Part shown: positions 37,737 through 47,688 of the stretch, one piece after another | Layout of the letters: each line of letters starts with the position of its first letter | How positions within the stretch are numbered: position 1 is the stretch's first letter | DNA from: CAVPDG01 sp963702535 | Lineage (GTDB): Bacteria > Chloroflexota > Anaerolineae > Anaerolineales > UBA4823 | Assembly: GCA_963702535.1 (NCBI GenBank) | Contig: CAVPDG010000013.1 | Coordinates: 1 to 64,000 of the forward strand | Length of the DNA: 64,000 nucleotides | Direction: 5' to 3' | Position numbers and translations under genes: made by a program | The notes under the pieces: generated by a model | What the model saw: the letters and a program-made list of their open reading frames with translations, nothing else | Database searches by the model: none | What the model was told of the DNA's origin: nothing

Positions 37737-37832
37737 TCTGGGAGATTAGACGCGCCTGTGGGGAGATCGCTTCAAATTTTATCAGATCAGCTTGAGGGTA
37801 TGAGTTATCCCGAAAACGCTGAGTAATTTATT

Positions 37833-37856
37833 ATTGTTATAGTATAATATAACAAT
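37833..37856 (+). promoter_or_regulatory. Operator palindrome over the -10 of the GntR-LacI gene
   Basis: ATTGTTATA (37833-37841), 6 bases, TATAACAAT (37848-37856): a perfect 9-bp dyad. A consensus TATAAT at 37843-37848 sits inside it, and the ATG follows at once at 37857. The likely mRNA would be leaderless or nearly so, and repressor binding would mask the -10, giving autoregulation. Confidence 0.65.
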
Positions 37857-38987
37857 ATGGCGATCGAATCAATCCACCTCGATCCAGACTCCAGCATCCC
37901 GCTATCCCACCAGCTCAAACAGCAGCTCACCTGGCTGATCGCCAGTGGAGCGCTCGCATCTGGCGACCGCCTGCCGCCGGTGCGCGATCTGGCAAAGGAT
38001 CTGTCGATCAACCTGCATACGGTGCGCCAGGCGTATCTCAGGCTGGAAGCGGAGGGGCTGGTGGAAACGCGCCGCGGGCGCGGCACGCACGTCCAGGCGC
38101 TGGACCCGCTGCGCATGTTGCGGGCAGCCGGTAGCCAGCGCAGCCACACGGTAGGTGTCATCCTGCCATCCATCATAAATCCCTTTTACCATAATTTCGT
38201 GCAGGGTGTCAGCAGCATAGCAGATGACGATAAGACCCTGCTGTTCCTGTGTACCACCCGTGATGACCCGGGGGAGGCTTGGCGCTATTTTGCCCAGCTT
38301 TCCAGCCGCCAGGTGGATGGGATCATCGTCGTTTCCCACGATATTTTCGAGTTGTTCCCGGGTGCGGAAGCGCGTTTGGCTGAAGCCCAGGCGCTGTTAC
38401 CGGTTGTAACGGTGGATTGGCCCGATTGCAGGGGTCCCAGTGTGCTGATCGACCTGGAAAATGCGGGGTACCTGGCGACGCGCCATTTGCTGGAGCACAG
38501 GCACAAGCGGGTGGGGTTAATCACGGTCGCTTTTTCGAGCGCCAACGTTCTGCCGGTAAATGCCGGTTATCGGCGCGCTTTGCTCGAAGCTGGCATCCAG
38601 GAAGATGAAAGTCTGATCGCCTCTCAAATGAGCTATGAGCTTGAGAGCGGGAAGGAAGCCGCGCTAAAGTTGCTCGCTCTTGCGCACCCACCCACCGCGA
38701 TTTTTGCCATTAGTGATCTGTTGGCAATCGGCGCCATGCAGGCGATCCGGTTAGCGGGGCTGCGCATCCCCCGAGATATTGCCCTGGCGGGATTTAATGA
38801 TATCCCCCTGGCGGGTATCGTCGATCCGCCGCTGACCACCGTGAGCGCTCCGGCTCATGCTGCCGGTCGGGAGGCGATGAAGATGCTCGGAAAGTTAATT
38901 ATTGGAGAGCGACCAGAACGAGAGTGCGTGCTCTTGCCTACCTCGCTGGTGGTGCGTCAGAGCTGCGGTTGTGGAGATGGTATCTAA
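37857..38987 (+). CDS. GntR-type DNA-binding domain fused to LacI-type sugar-binding domain (AraR-like)
   Basis: 376 residues, intact. Residues 10-78 are a GntR winged helix: SSIPLSHQLKQQLTWLIASG, then GDRLPPVRDLAKDLSINLHTVRQAYLRLEAEGLV. Residues 95-370 are a LacI/periplasmic-binding-like effector domain with TVGVILPSIINPFYHNFVQGV, ATRHLLEHRHKRVGLI and FNDIPLAGIVDPPLTTV. The C-terminal RQSCGCG is often seen in this hybrid group. It is a ligand-released repressor of sugar genes. Its targets are unknown; the adjacent esterase genes are candidates. Confidence 0.85.
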   Translation: MAIESIHLDPDSSIPLSHQLKQQLTWLIASGALASGDRLPPVRDLAKDLSINLHTVRQAYLRLEAEGLVETRRGRGTHVQALDPLRMLRAAGSQRSHTVGVILPSIINPFYHNFVQGVSSIADDDKTLLFLCTTRDDPGEAWRYFAQLSSRQVDGIIVVSHDIFELFPGAEARLAEAQALLPVVTVDWPDCRGPSVLIDLENAGYLATRHLLEHRHKRVGLITVAFSSANVLPVNAGYRRALLEAGIQEDESLIASQMSYELESGKEAALKLLALAHPPTAIFAISDLLAIGAMQAIRLAGLRIPRDIALAGFNDIPLAGIVDPPLTTVSAPAHAAGREAMKMLGKLIIGERPERECVLLPTSLVVRQSCGCGDGI

Positions 38988-39042
38988 TCGCGCTGGGAAA
39001 CTGAGTAAAGCAGCATCATGAACAGCTAAGGGAGGGTAAATT

Positions 39043-40709
39043 ATGAAAGCTCTCAGTCGTGTTATCAGTTCTCTTGAGCTTAGGTTTACTGACTTCTTGC
39101 GCCTCACCGGCAGCACCCGAGGCAACAGCCGCAAGCTTCCCAACCCGGGCGATTACCAGTCCCCCCATGGAGATCGTCACACCCAACGCGACACCATCAC
39201 CGGAAGGAGAGCCGGTGCAAACAGCCCAGGAGCTGACCGGCGTCTGGCTGCTCACCAGCCACCCGGATTGGATCGAAGCCTACTGGCTGGTGCGCGAGGA
39301 TGGCAGTTACACATTTTCTCCGAATAAGGACGGCACATCCGGGCAATCGGGAAAATGGTCATTCCAGGATGATACCTTCTTGATTCAGGATGATTCATGC
39401 CCTGTGCAGGGAAAATACGCTGCCTGGCGATCAGGTCATGGGGATAAACTCGAGCTAGTCTTTACTCTCATCACGGATAACTGCCCGAGGCGGACGAGGG
39501 TACTGACAGAAGCCCCGGTTCATCTGATCTCCCCCGAGATCGTCCTGGCGCCCGCCCATCAGCCTACCGTCACTTTTGCACCCACGCCAGTAGCCCTGGC
39601 TCTGATTGAGAGCCTGGACATTCCTTACACAAGCGAGCGGGCATTGGATGTGTATGCCCCCCAGCAGAAAGGCGATTGGCCGGTGGTGGTGTTTTTACAT
39701 GGGGGTAGCCTGCGCAAGGATTCAATCAAGGGGGTCAGTCGTGTAATCGCCGGGCGCGGCGCCGTGGTATTCGCCCCTACCTGGCATTCAAGCGAGAGCA
39801 ACATTCTCGACGCGCAAGGCGAACCGTTGGGTTTTAACGACGCTGCCTGTGCGGTGCGTTTTGCCAGGGCGAAGGCCACTGAATATGGCGGTGATCAACT
39901 CCCGAATTGTGCTCATCGGGCACTCCGCAGGCGGCGCTTCCGGAGCGACGATCACACTCGCAGGGGATGATTTCCACGGAGATTGCGTTGTGGAAGAAGG
40001 CTCGGCGTTACCGGATGCCTTTGTCGGGCTGGATGGGGCTTACGAGCTGCCGAAATATGTCATGAAGTCAACCTATGAGAAGAACCCCGCAGCCTGGGAT
40101 CGATTGAACCCCTATGTCTACATCGATCGACTGGCTGCCCGGCAAGAGGTTGAATTTTATATCAATACCGGTCTGGAGCAGGAGCTGGTGGCAGATGGCA
40201 CGCGCCTGGCAGAGGCGCTTGCTGCAGCCGGCTACACGGTAAAGTATCAGAACTTCCCTGGCACGGACCATATGAGTATGGCAAGCTCGCGCCCCGATTT
40301 GATGCAAGTCGTGATGGATGCCTTGGGTAAGGGCAGTCCCTCCGGACCTGTACTGACCCTGGATGAGAGCGGCTGCACCTATTCTGGACCTGTGGAGTTA
40401 TCTACTACCTTCACGCTTACCTGGAATGTGGCAGATCTTGGACACTCAGCCTATATCTATGCTATTGCCACTTTGGATCAGGGGAAGACAATGGATGACA
40501 TTGCCTCCATGCCTGCCGTAGATCCTGCCCCGCTATGGTTTCATAAAATTAGCGTTGACTTTACTCCAAGCCCTGGGGTATACACCAAGGTGATCGACCT
40601 ATCCGCTAACAGCTCGTTTACCGGAGGTCCCATCTATTTTGCCTGTTTCTTTCCTGATAAGGATACTGCTGTTGGTGTGGATGGACCCATTGATGTAATA
40701 CCGAAATGA
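39043..40709 (+). CDS. Alpha/beta-hydrolase lipoprotein (frame broken)
   Basis: Start at 39043 with AGGGAGGG upstream. A change near 39062 joins MKALSRV to LLSVLLSLGLLTSC, a lipoprotein signal. The next 120 residues resemble a small lipocalin-like beta domain (GVWLLTSHPDWIEAYWLV, DGSYTFS, WSFQDDTFLIQDDSCP). The hydrolase begins with LDVYAPQQKGDWPVVVFLHGGS (oxyanion HGG). After a change near 39890 the nucleophile motif is GHSAGG, and the late His lies in FPGTDHMSM. The C-terminal 120 residues form an extra beta domain. The substrate is not clear; carboxylesterase is the safest call. Confidence 0.65.
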
Positions 40710-40814
40710 ATGGAGGCGTAATCAGAAATGGTAAAGTGACAGAGGGTAGATCTGTGACACACCAGGGTAGCAGTTATTCTCTTCTGCCAGCAGAGCTATT
40801 CGGGGGGATATCAC

Positions 40815-42040
40815 ATGAACCGGATTAAAGTGCTTGTACTCATTGTGATGGGGGTACCGCTATTGTTTGCCTGCTCACCAGCCACACCAGAATCTCCAGA
40901 CGCACCGGATCTCATCGCTCAAGCAACTTCAACCCTAGCTCAGGTAATAACAACAATGCCAAAACCATCGGCGACGATGGCTCCAACCGAGGTGATTAAA
41001 ACGGAGCCTGTTATCACGCAGGCGCCGGCTTCCTTGCCTCTCGCGGAACCAGGTGCTTACTTCACTGGCAATCGATCACTAACTCTTGTAGACGAGAGCC
41101 GGGATGGGCGAGAGGTCACAGTCACACTTTGGTATCCGGCTAAAAAAGAAAATGATGCCAATGGCAAGCTGATCCGGCATAATGCCGCGGCTGATATGAG
41201 CGGCGCTCCCTATCCGCTGATTTTGACCGGACCCAATTCAGGGGATAAATTGTTCCAGGATCATCTCGCCTCGCATGGCTTCGTGATGGCGATTGTCCGT
41301 TTTCCGGATCTGGATTATGGGAGCAATTGGGGGTTTGGTGTGATCGACCATCCCCGTGATATGCTTTTCGTTTTGGATCAGCTCGCCGCCAATCCACCCG
41401 AGGGCTTAGAAGGCGTCATCGATACCGACCATACGGGTGTATCCGGGTATTCATGGGATGGGTTCTTTTCCCTTGCCCTCAGTGGGGTGCGGATAGATCC
41501 AGCGTATTACCTTGCCCATTGCAATAATCCTCCACAAATCGAGCCAGCTCATGGGCGCTGAACGCTATCTCGAATATGACCTGTAGTCTCTCAAAACAGT
41601 GGGATGCGTTCACTGCGCACGTGGGGGATGAGATCACGAACGGCGATGATGGGCTCTGGCAGCCGGTGACGGATGAGCGCATCCGCGCTACGTTGCCCAT
41701 GGCGGCGGATGGCGCCTGGCTGTACGGTGAGCGGGGTTTGGCAGCGGTTGACCGACCGGTCTTGATGATCTCACCAACAGAGGATGAGGGGATCCCCTAT
41801 CAAGTCGAAACCCGGTTCATCTTTGAGAATCTTGGAGGTCCATCGAAATCGATGATTTCATTTATTGACAAAGGGCACATGATGGTGTTTGACCCCGAGC
41901 CGGTGGATCGGATGCAACATTTTGCCACTGCATACTTTGGCTACTATCTGCAAGGTCGCCAGGATTATGCAGAGTATTTCTCGGAAGAATTTGTGTGCCA
42001 GTTTGATGATCTGGCTTGGGGTTTGTATCCAGGAGAGTAG
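40815..42040 (+). CDS. PAF-acetylhydrolase/dienelactone-hydrolase-like lipoprotein (one frame change)
   Basis: The signal peptide ends PLLFAC (lipid Cys at 20) and a Thr/Pro-rich linker follows. The catalytic region includes VTLWYPAKKEND, YPLILTGPNSGDKLFQDHLASHGFVMAIV and the nucleophile motif GVSGYSWDGFFSLAL. A change near 41550 continues the chain to DRPVLMISPTEDEGIPYQ (acid region) and FIDKGHMMVFDPE (catalytic His). About 408 residues. It follows another lipoprotein hydrolase by 105 bases but is not similar enough to be a recent duplicate. Confidence 0.68.
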
Positions 42041-42045
42041 CCCGA

Positions 42046-43300
42046 TTACGGGCGCACGTGGTACTCCCCCTGGATGACCCATTTATAGGTGGTCAATTCA
42101 CGCAACGCCATGGGTCCACGGGCATGCAGGCGCTGGGTTGAGATGGCGACCTCCGCGCCTAAGCCAAGCTGTGCGCCGTCCGTGAAACGCGTGCTGGCGT
42201 TGACGTAGACGGCAGCCGAATCGACCAGCGCCACGAAGCGCCTGGCGTTGTCCGCGTCCTGGGTGAGGATGCCGTCCGAGTGGGCGGTGCTGTGTTCCTG
42301 GATGTGCGCGATCGCCTCATCCAGCCCACCAACGACCTTCAAACCCAGCACGAGGGAGAGCCATTCGGTATCGAAGTCCTCCGGTCCCGCAGCAGAGACG
42401 CCTGTCATGCCATTCACGAATGGCAGGGCAGATTCATCAGCGCGGAACGCAACGCCATCTGCGTATAGTCGTTCCACCAGGCGGGGTAGGAATTCCTGAG
42501 CAACAGTGCGGTGAACCAGCACGGTGTCCAGCGCGTTGCATACGGTGGGGCGTTGGATCTTGGCGTTCTCGATCAGCGGCAGGCACGCATCCAGATCCGC
42601 GCTTGCATCCACAAACAGGTGGCAGATGCCGATGCCGCCGGTCATCACCGGGATGCGGCTGTTATCGCGGCAGAACTGGTGCAGTCCCGCACCGCCGCGC
42701 GGGATGATCAAGTCGATCCAGTCCGCTGCTTGCAGCATCTCCAGAACGCGCTTGCGGTCGGGATCGTCGATGAATTGCACCGTTTCCGGCGGCAGCCCAC
42801 TCTCGACCAGCGCCTTTTGGATAGCAGCCGTAAGGGCCGTGTTCGAGCGGATCGTCTCGCTCCCGCCGCGTAAAATTGCGGCATTCCCCGATTTCAGCGC
42901 CAGCCCGGAGACATCCACAGTCACATTGGGGCGCGCCTCGTAAATTACGCCCAATACGCCCAGCGGGACGCGCTGTTTATGGATGTGCAGCTCGTTGGGC
43001 ATGATCTGCGCTTCGAAAACCTCGCCTACCGGATCAGGCAATTGCGCCACAGAGAGCAGGTCAGCGGCGATGCCCTGCAAGCGACCGGGATTCAGCATCA
43101 ACCGGTCGAGCATGGCGGGGGAGAGACCTGCCTGGCGTGCTTCCTCCAGGTCCTGCTGGTTTGCATACCAGGATCTCATTGCTCGAAGCCAGCAGCATCT
43201 CTGCCATGCATTGCAGCGCCTGGTTTTTTTGCTGCGTTGGCGCCGTTGCGAGCTTACGAGCTGCTGATTTCGCCTGCCTGCCGATATCCTGGATGGTCAT
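42046..43300 (-). CDS. proA: Glutamate-5-semialdehyde dehydrogenase (one frame change)
   Basis: Second step of proline synthesis: NADPH reduction of glutamyl-5-phosphate. Start at 43300 (MTIQDIGRQAKSAARKLATA) with AAAGGG upstream. A change near 43170 joins SSNEIL to ANQQDLEEARQAGLSPAMLDRL, the usual sequence at that place. VPLGVLGVIYEARPNVTVD, the catalytic PTVCNALDT and VNASTRFTDGAQLGLGAEVAIST are diagnostic. About 417 residues, normal length. It follows proB on the same strand across an 81-base gap containing a hairpin. Confidence 0.93.
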
Positions 43301-43334
43301 CGTAAGTACCCTTTCTGGATAAATTGAGTAACCG

Positions 43335-43368
43335 AAAAAGATGCCCAGCCGGCTACACCCGCCGGGCA
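43335..43368 (-). terminator. Hairpin with T-run between proB and proA
   Basis: On the minus strand TGCCCGGC pairs with GCCGG(ct)GGGCA, followed by TCTTTTT. This has the form of an intrinsic terminator or attenuator that would lower proA relative to proB. Confidence 0.5.
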
Positions 43369-43381
43369 CCCCAAGAATTCA

Positions 43382-44512
43382 TTATAGAAGAACCATGTTA
43401 TCGCGATGAATGACCTCGTCGCCGTAAGCAAAACCCAGGATCGCCTCGATCTGGTCGGATTGTTTGCCGAGGATGCGCGCCAGGTCAGCATAGGCATAAT
43501 TAACCAGACCGCGGGCGATCTCGCGCCCGGAAGGGTCGAGTACACGCACGGTATCGCCGCGCTCGAAGCGTCCATCGAGCTGGCGCACGCCCACGGGCAG
43601 CAGGCTGCCGCCGTTGTGCAACGCCCGCGCCGCGCCTTCATCCACCATCAACCTGCCCGATGATCGCCCGCCGGTCAAGAAGTATCGTTTCCGCCCTCCC
43701 GCCGGTGTAAGGGGTGGGAAGCGCGTCCCTAGCGCTTCTCCCTCAACCAGGCGTAACAGCACCGCGGGTAGCCCCCCCTGGGCGATCACCACCATCGCTC
43801 CGCTGCGCCGCGCCAGGTCGGCTGCTTGCAGCTTGGTGATCATCCCGCCAGTCCCCAAGCCGGTCGAAGTTCCGCCCGCAGCCCGCCAGAGCTCCTCCGG
43901 AATCTCAGGCGTGTTGACTTCCGAGATCAAGCTTGCCGATGGATCGTGGCGTGGGTCCGCCGTAAACAGCCCCGGCTGGTCGGTCAGTATCGCCAGCAGG
44001 TCAGCTTCGATCAGGTTGCACACCAGCGCCGAGAGGTTGTCGTTATCGCCCAGACGGATCTCCTCCGTTGCAACGGTGTCATTCTCATTAATGATCGGTA
44101 TAGCTCCCTGGGCAAGCAGCGCCTTGAGTGTGTTGCGCGAGTTGAGGTAGCGGCGGCGGTCTGAGAGATCGGCGCGCGTCAGAAGCACCTGGGCAACGGT
44201 CAGCCCGTACAGCGCGAAGAGCTGCTCGTAGAGCGCCATCAATCGTAGCTGTCCCACGGCTGCCAGCATTTGTTTGGCGGGTATGTCCTTCGGCAGGGTT
44301 GGGTAGTTGAGGCGTTCACGTCCCGCCGCGATCGCCCCGGACGAGACCACCACCAGCTGGCAGCCGGCTGCGACTAGTCCCGCCATTTGTCCTACCAGCT
44401 CCACAAGGCGCGGTGGTGAGAGGCGCGGCGAGCCGCCTGTCAATGTAGATGTACCCAGCTTGATAACGATGCGCTGGTAGATCGGGGAGAACTTGGCTTG
44501 GTCGTCTGGCAT
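43382..44512 (-). CDS. proB: Glutamate 5-kinase with PUA domain
   Basis: First step of proline synthesis: ATP-dependent phosphorylation of glutamate. 376 residues, intact. IVIKLGTSTLTG, LVVVSSGAIAAGRERL, PIINENDTVATEEIRLGDNDNLSALV and GTGGMITKLQAADLA mark the amino-acid-kinase domain. From about residue 285 a PUA domain follows (RLMVDEGAARALHNGGSLLPVGV). The start codon directly adjoins the stop of the upstream secreted-protein gene, suggesting coupling. Confidence 0.93.
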   Translation of the reverse strand: MPDDQAKFSPIYQRIVIKLGTSTLTGGSPRLSPPRLVELVGQMAGLVAAGCQLVVVSSGAIAAGRERLNYPTLPKDIPAKQMLAAVGQLRLMALYEQLFALYGLTVAQVLLTRADLSDRRRYLNSRNTLKALLAQGAIPIINENDTVATEEIRLGDNDNLSALVCNLIEADLLAILTDQPGLFTADPRHDPSASLISEVNTPEIPEELWRAAGGTSTGLGTGGMITKLQAADLARRSGAMVVIAQGGLPAVLLRLVEGEALGTRFPPLTPAGGRKRYFLTGGRSSGRLMVDEGAARALHNGGSLLPVGVRQLDGRFERGDTVRVLDPSGREIARGLVNYAYADLARILGKQSDQIEAILGFAYGDEVIHRDNMVLL

Positions 44513-45238
44513 TTAGGGATTGTTCTTGTGGATGATCGGCATAAACGTGTAGCCGATCACTGGAGCGTAATATGCCACCCGCATACCGCAAACACGCAAG
44601 TTTTGATTTGCGTCTGATGGACGCCCGATGAGCAGGTATGGGAAGTTCTCATAATCCACGGTCTGCGTGATGCGTGAGCTGACTACGAACCCTGCTCCTG
44701 GTGTGCCGGTGCTCGGTGATGACACCGCAGCGATATCTACTGCCGACGCATTTGGCGGATACTTCGATATATAACCGGTTATGAACCCTGGATTGTTGGT
44801 ATCGTAATAATACACTCTTAGATATTTGATCTCAGAGCCGACCGGGATTTGCATGTCGGTATTGAGCACCAATCCGTCGCTGCCCACGTATACGCAGCCC
44901 AGTCCATCATAGGTGTAGCTGTTAGAGCTGCTGCGTCCCACCAGCGTAGCTCCACTGACAAAGTAATACGAGAAGCTGGCGTTGGGTGCATTCGGCGCGA
45001 GTGCAGCGGTTTGGGGTGGGTTTTCATCCGGGTAGAGCATGCCAGGGGTGAGTATGGCTTGCCCTGACTCGTCGATGACGCCATAGGCAATGCCCGGGAC
45101 GTAAACGGGTGCATCCTGTGTATCGGAATTTGCCTGGATCGCCTGGGCGATAGCTGCCCCAACGAGGGCAAAGCCCAGCACTAAGGCGATCATCGCTGCT
45201 GCTAGTCGCATAAAGCGGGCTGTAAGATTGGCGTGCAT
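44513..45238 (-). CDS. Secreted protein with C-terminal FMPII motif, unknown function
   Basis: 241 residues. Start MHANLTARF at 45238 with GGAGGTAAAT upstream. Residues 8-33 form a signal peptide (AAAMIALVLGFALVGAAIAQA). The rest is rich in Tyr, Ser and Asn with beta-strand character and two Cys (GLGCVYVG and LRVCGMRV) that could form a disulfide. It ends GYTFMPIIHKNNP, resembling the (F/L)LPLI-type ending common in Anaerolineae exported proteins. No family is recognised. Its stop abuts the proB start. Confidence 0.6.
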   Translation of the reverse strand: MHANLTARFMRLAAAMIALVLGFALVGAAIAQAIQANSDTQDAPVYVPGIAYGVIDESGQAILTPGMLYPDENPPQTAALAPNAPNASFSYYFVSGATLVGRSSSNSYTYDGLGCVYVGSDGLVLNTDMQIPVGSEIKYLRVYYYDTNNPGFITGYISKYPPNASAVDIAAVSSPSTGTPGAGFVVSSRITQTVDYENFPYLLIGRPSDANQNLRVCGMRVAYYAPVIGYTFMPIIHKNNP

Positions 45239-45369
45239 ATTTACCTCCATGTCGGATCAGAAGGCGTAAAAATTAGCCTATTCTAATCCAATAGACGGGG
45301 AATGTATATGATTTGTTCCCCCTCATCTGGTGATACAATTCACAATATCTTAGCTCACAGGAGGCACTT

Positions 45370-45820
45370 ATGTTAAAAAAAACCCGGCTGTTACATACCT
45401 CTGATTATCATCGGAGTTCTGTTGATATGTTTTGTTGCGCTTCAAGCCTTCACACTGACTCGCTCGTACGCCAACCCACCGGTTGTCGCTGAGCCCAATT
45501 GGGATAGCCCGCGCACACGTGAGCTTTTCATGCGCACCTGCGGCGATTGCCACTCCAATGAGACCGCCTGGCCCTGGTATAGCAAGGTCTTCCCGGTTTC
45601 CGTGTTGGTTGCCAATGATGTTAACGAAGGTCGCGCTCGATTTAATGTCTCGGAATGGGGTGTTCGCGAGAACGACGCCGGCGAAGCAGCTGAGATCTTC
45701 CAGGAAGGAGAGATGCCGCCGGCGGCATTCCTGATGATGCACCCTGAAGCTCGCCTTTCTCCCGCAGAAAAGCAGGAGCTACTTCAAGGTCTGATCGCGA
45801 CTTTTGGAGCCGGTGATTAG
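45370..45820 (+). CDS. Haem-binding-domain protein, exported (one frame change)
   Basis: Start at 45370 (MLKKTRLL) with AGGAGG upstream. A change near 45400 joins it to IIIGVLLICFVALQAF, the signal anchor. The mature part reads NWDSPRTRELFMRTCGDCHSNETAWPWYSKV; CGDCHSNET is the CxxCH haem-attachment motif of the small haem-binding domain family. EGEMPPAAFLMMHPEARLSPAE follows. About 150 residues. It probably carries one c-type haem on the outer face of the membrane. Confidence 0.72.
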
Positions 45821-45834
45821 CTCGAATGGGGATC

Positions 45835-45869
45835 GAAGGATTTGGGCGGAAGCGCCGCCCAAATCCTTC
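45835..45869. terminator. 15-bp perfect inverted repeat, bidirectional terminator
   Basis: GAAGGATTTGGGCGG (45835-45849), 5-base loop, CCGCCCAAATCCTTC (45855-45869). It sits 14 bases after the haem-protein stop and 45 bases past the end of the convergent RRM gene. Confidence 0.75.
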
Positions 45870-45914
45870 ACAGGTCACTTCTTCTGAAGCTGTTTTTACA
45901 GAAGTTCTATCCGT

Positions 45915-46259
45915 TTAGTAGCCGCTCCGGCTGCGGTTGCTTTTATTACCCGTGCTGCGGCGTTTGTTATCGTAACCTTTGCTATAGCCCCCACTGGAAT
46001 AGCTATCCTTCCGCTCTTCGCGTGGCTTGGCGGGGTTGACGGTCAGGTTGCGCCCTTTGAAATCCTTGCCATTCAATCCGGCTATCGCAGCCTGCGCTTC
46101 CTTCAAGTTCGGCATCTCGACAAAGCCAAAACCCCGGCTTTGCCCTGTGAATTTATCCTTGATCAGGGATACCGAGTCGACCTGTCCGTAGGCAGAAAAC
46201 AGTTCCTTGAGCTCGTCTTCAGCCGCGTTGAAGGGAAGATTGCCAACATAAATATTCAT
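45915..46259 (-). CDS. RNA-recognition-motif (RRM) protein
   Basis: 114 residues. A single RRM occupies residues 1-80 with RNP2 IYVGNLPF and RNP1 SRGFGFVEM, followed by a basic Ser/Gly/Arg/Tyr-rich tail (SYSSGGYSKGYDNKRRS). It is like the cold-induced RNA-binding proteins of cyanobacteria and Chloroflexi, which act as RNA chaperones. AAAGGAC precedes the ATG. Confidence 0.9.
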   Translation of the reverse strand: MNIYVGNLPFNAAEDELKELFSAYGQVDSVSLIKDKFTGQSRGFGFVEMPNLKEAQAAIAGLNGKDFKGRNLTVNPAKPREERKDSYSSGGYSKGYDNKRRSTGNKSNRSRSGY

Positions 46260-46571
46260 GTGTGTCCTTTCTTTCCGGCACTATGCCGTAGATTTTCCCG
46301 TCAATGACGATACGAGGCTTTCCAAGCGAGAGCACCCCTTACACACGGATCGGATGGAGCATCAGACAGGGTCATGAACGAGTGGTAAAAAGATTATATC
46401 AGGATATTCTTGAATCATCGGTAATCCCCATGATATCCTGACTTACTCCACTACGGATTTGCAGGTGCTAACGCCTGCTATCAGCTATAATCCTCTGTAG
46501 GATCTAAACCATCTATAGGCTTGTGGAATTTGGATGCCCTTCTTTCTGCTGAAAAGGCTAATGGGTGAAAA
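46260..46571. other. Intergenic region with a hairpin and a TATAAT
   Basis: TCAGGATAT (46399-46407) and ATATCCTGA (46433-46441) can pair over a 25-base loop. TATAAT at 46486-46491 may be the -10 of the ATP-grasp gene; no good -35 is seen 17 bases upstream. ATG GGT GAA AAA TGA at 46561-46575 forms a four-codon frame whose stop overlaps the next start. Confidence 0.35.
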
Positions 46572-47627
46572 ATGAAATCAAATATCCAGAAAATGGCTGG
46601 AGAATACGAGCTTCCTGAAAAAGTGGGTTTGATATTTAGCGATGTTAAGCGGAGCTATTTCCCTACTCGCTCTCTTTATATTACCGAGAAAGATGCTGAT
46701 GAAGATGCTTACCTGATTGGTGAGTACCTGAAGACCCTCGGTATCTCTGTCTTCTTGTATCCTGGAAACGATGAATTGCCTGCAAGGCTCAGGAAGGACC
46801 ATCCGCAATTGGTCATCAATCTTGTTGACTCGGTCAAAGGTAACGAAAGTTTAGCTGCGGCTATCCCGGGTCTACTGGAATTGCTCGATATACCCTATAC
46901 CGGAGCCGATATACTCGGGCTCTCTCTGGATACAAACAAGTTCCTTGTGAAGAAATTGCTGCAACAAAATGGCATCCCGGTGCCGGCATACCAGCTTCTC
47001 AATGCTTCATCTGATTACCTTGACCCTCGGCTGCGCTTCCCCCTGATTTCGAAATTGAATGGGATTCATGGCTCAGTTGAGATCACACGTGATGCGGTAT
47101 CGGAAACGGAGAAGCATCTGCGCGAGCGAGTACGCTATTTAAAAGCCACCTACAACCAGCCCGTCTTAGTGGAGGAATTCATCAGCGGTAGAGAAGTGAC
47201 AGCAATCTTGTTGGAGGGGATGAACAAAAAAGTCTATCTGGCAGAAAAAATTTTTACTCATGCCACGGAGAAGTACGTGTTCTTAACATTTGAAGACCAG
47301 TGGCTCGCGAAAAAGGATGCTGGGTTTCATTATAAAAAATATGATGACATCTTGTTGAAAGATCTTGTCAAGCGAGCCTTCGAGGTAACGAGTATGTACG
47401 ATTATGGGAAGTTCGATATCCGGCTCGACCAGTCCGGTCGATACTATTTCATCGACACGAACTGCAACCCTGCATTTGGACCCAAAGAGCTGGATGTTGC
47501 ACTATCCGTGATACTGGACCTGTATGGGATCTCGTTTTACGAGATCCTGAAGCGCTTGATCCTGAACACGGTTAGAGATGCTGCCGGGAAAAATCGCTTG
47601 CCGATGCCAGCGGAAGACGAGGAATAA
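46572..47627 (+). CDS. D-alanine--D-alanine-ligase-like ATP-grasp protein
   Basis: 351 residues, intact, visibly lower in GC than its neighbours. ATP-grasp landmarks: IPYTGADILGLSLDTNKFLVKKLLQQNGIPVPAY (entry to the central domain, as in Ddl), PLISKLNGIHGSVEI, PVLVEEFISGREVTAILLEG, and the metal site FDIRLDQSGRYYFIDTNCNPAFGP. It therefore ligates a carboxylate to an amine using ATP. The N-terminal domain and the specificity loop differ from Ddl, so peptidoglycan D-Ala-D-Ala is not certain; a peptide or secondary-metabolite ligase is possible. It stands alone between two intergenic regions. Confidence 0.75.
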   Translation: MKSNIQKMAGEYELPEKVGLIFSDVKRSYFPTRSLYITEKDADEDAYLIGEYLKTLGISVFLYPGNDELPARLRKDHPQLVINLVDSVKGNESLAAAIPGLLELLDIPYTGADILGLSLDTNKFLVKKLLQQNGIPVPAYQLLNASSDYLDPRLRFPLISKLNGIHGSVEITRDAVSETEKHLRERVRYLKATYNQPVLVEEFISGREVTAILLEGMNKKVYLAEKIFTHATEKYVFLTFEDQWLAKKDAGFHYKKYDDILLKDLVKRAFEVTSMYDYGKFDIRLDQSGRYYFIDTNCNPAFGPKELDVALSVILDLYGISFYEILKRLILNTVRDAAGKNRLPMPAEDEE

Positions 47628-47659
47628 GCAATCTCACCCCTTTTGTTAAGAAAAACTGA

Positions 47660-47688
47660 TTGACTTTCGCCTGATTTTTCTATACAAT
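47660..47688 (+). promoter_or_regulatory. Sigma-70-type promoter of the subtilase gene
   Basis: TTGACT (47660-47665), 17 bases, TACAAT (47683-47688), in an AT-rich gap. The gene starts about 210 bases further on, leaving a long leader. Confidence 0.55.

Noticed and set aside
42040..42053. GCCCG/CGGGC stem between convergent hydrolase and proA genes
   Set aside because: Only five base pairs with no T-run; too weak to call a terminator.
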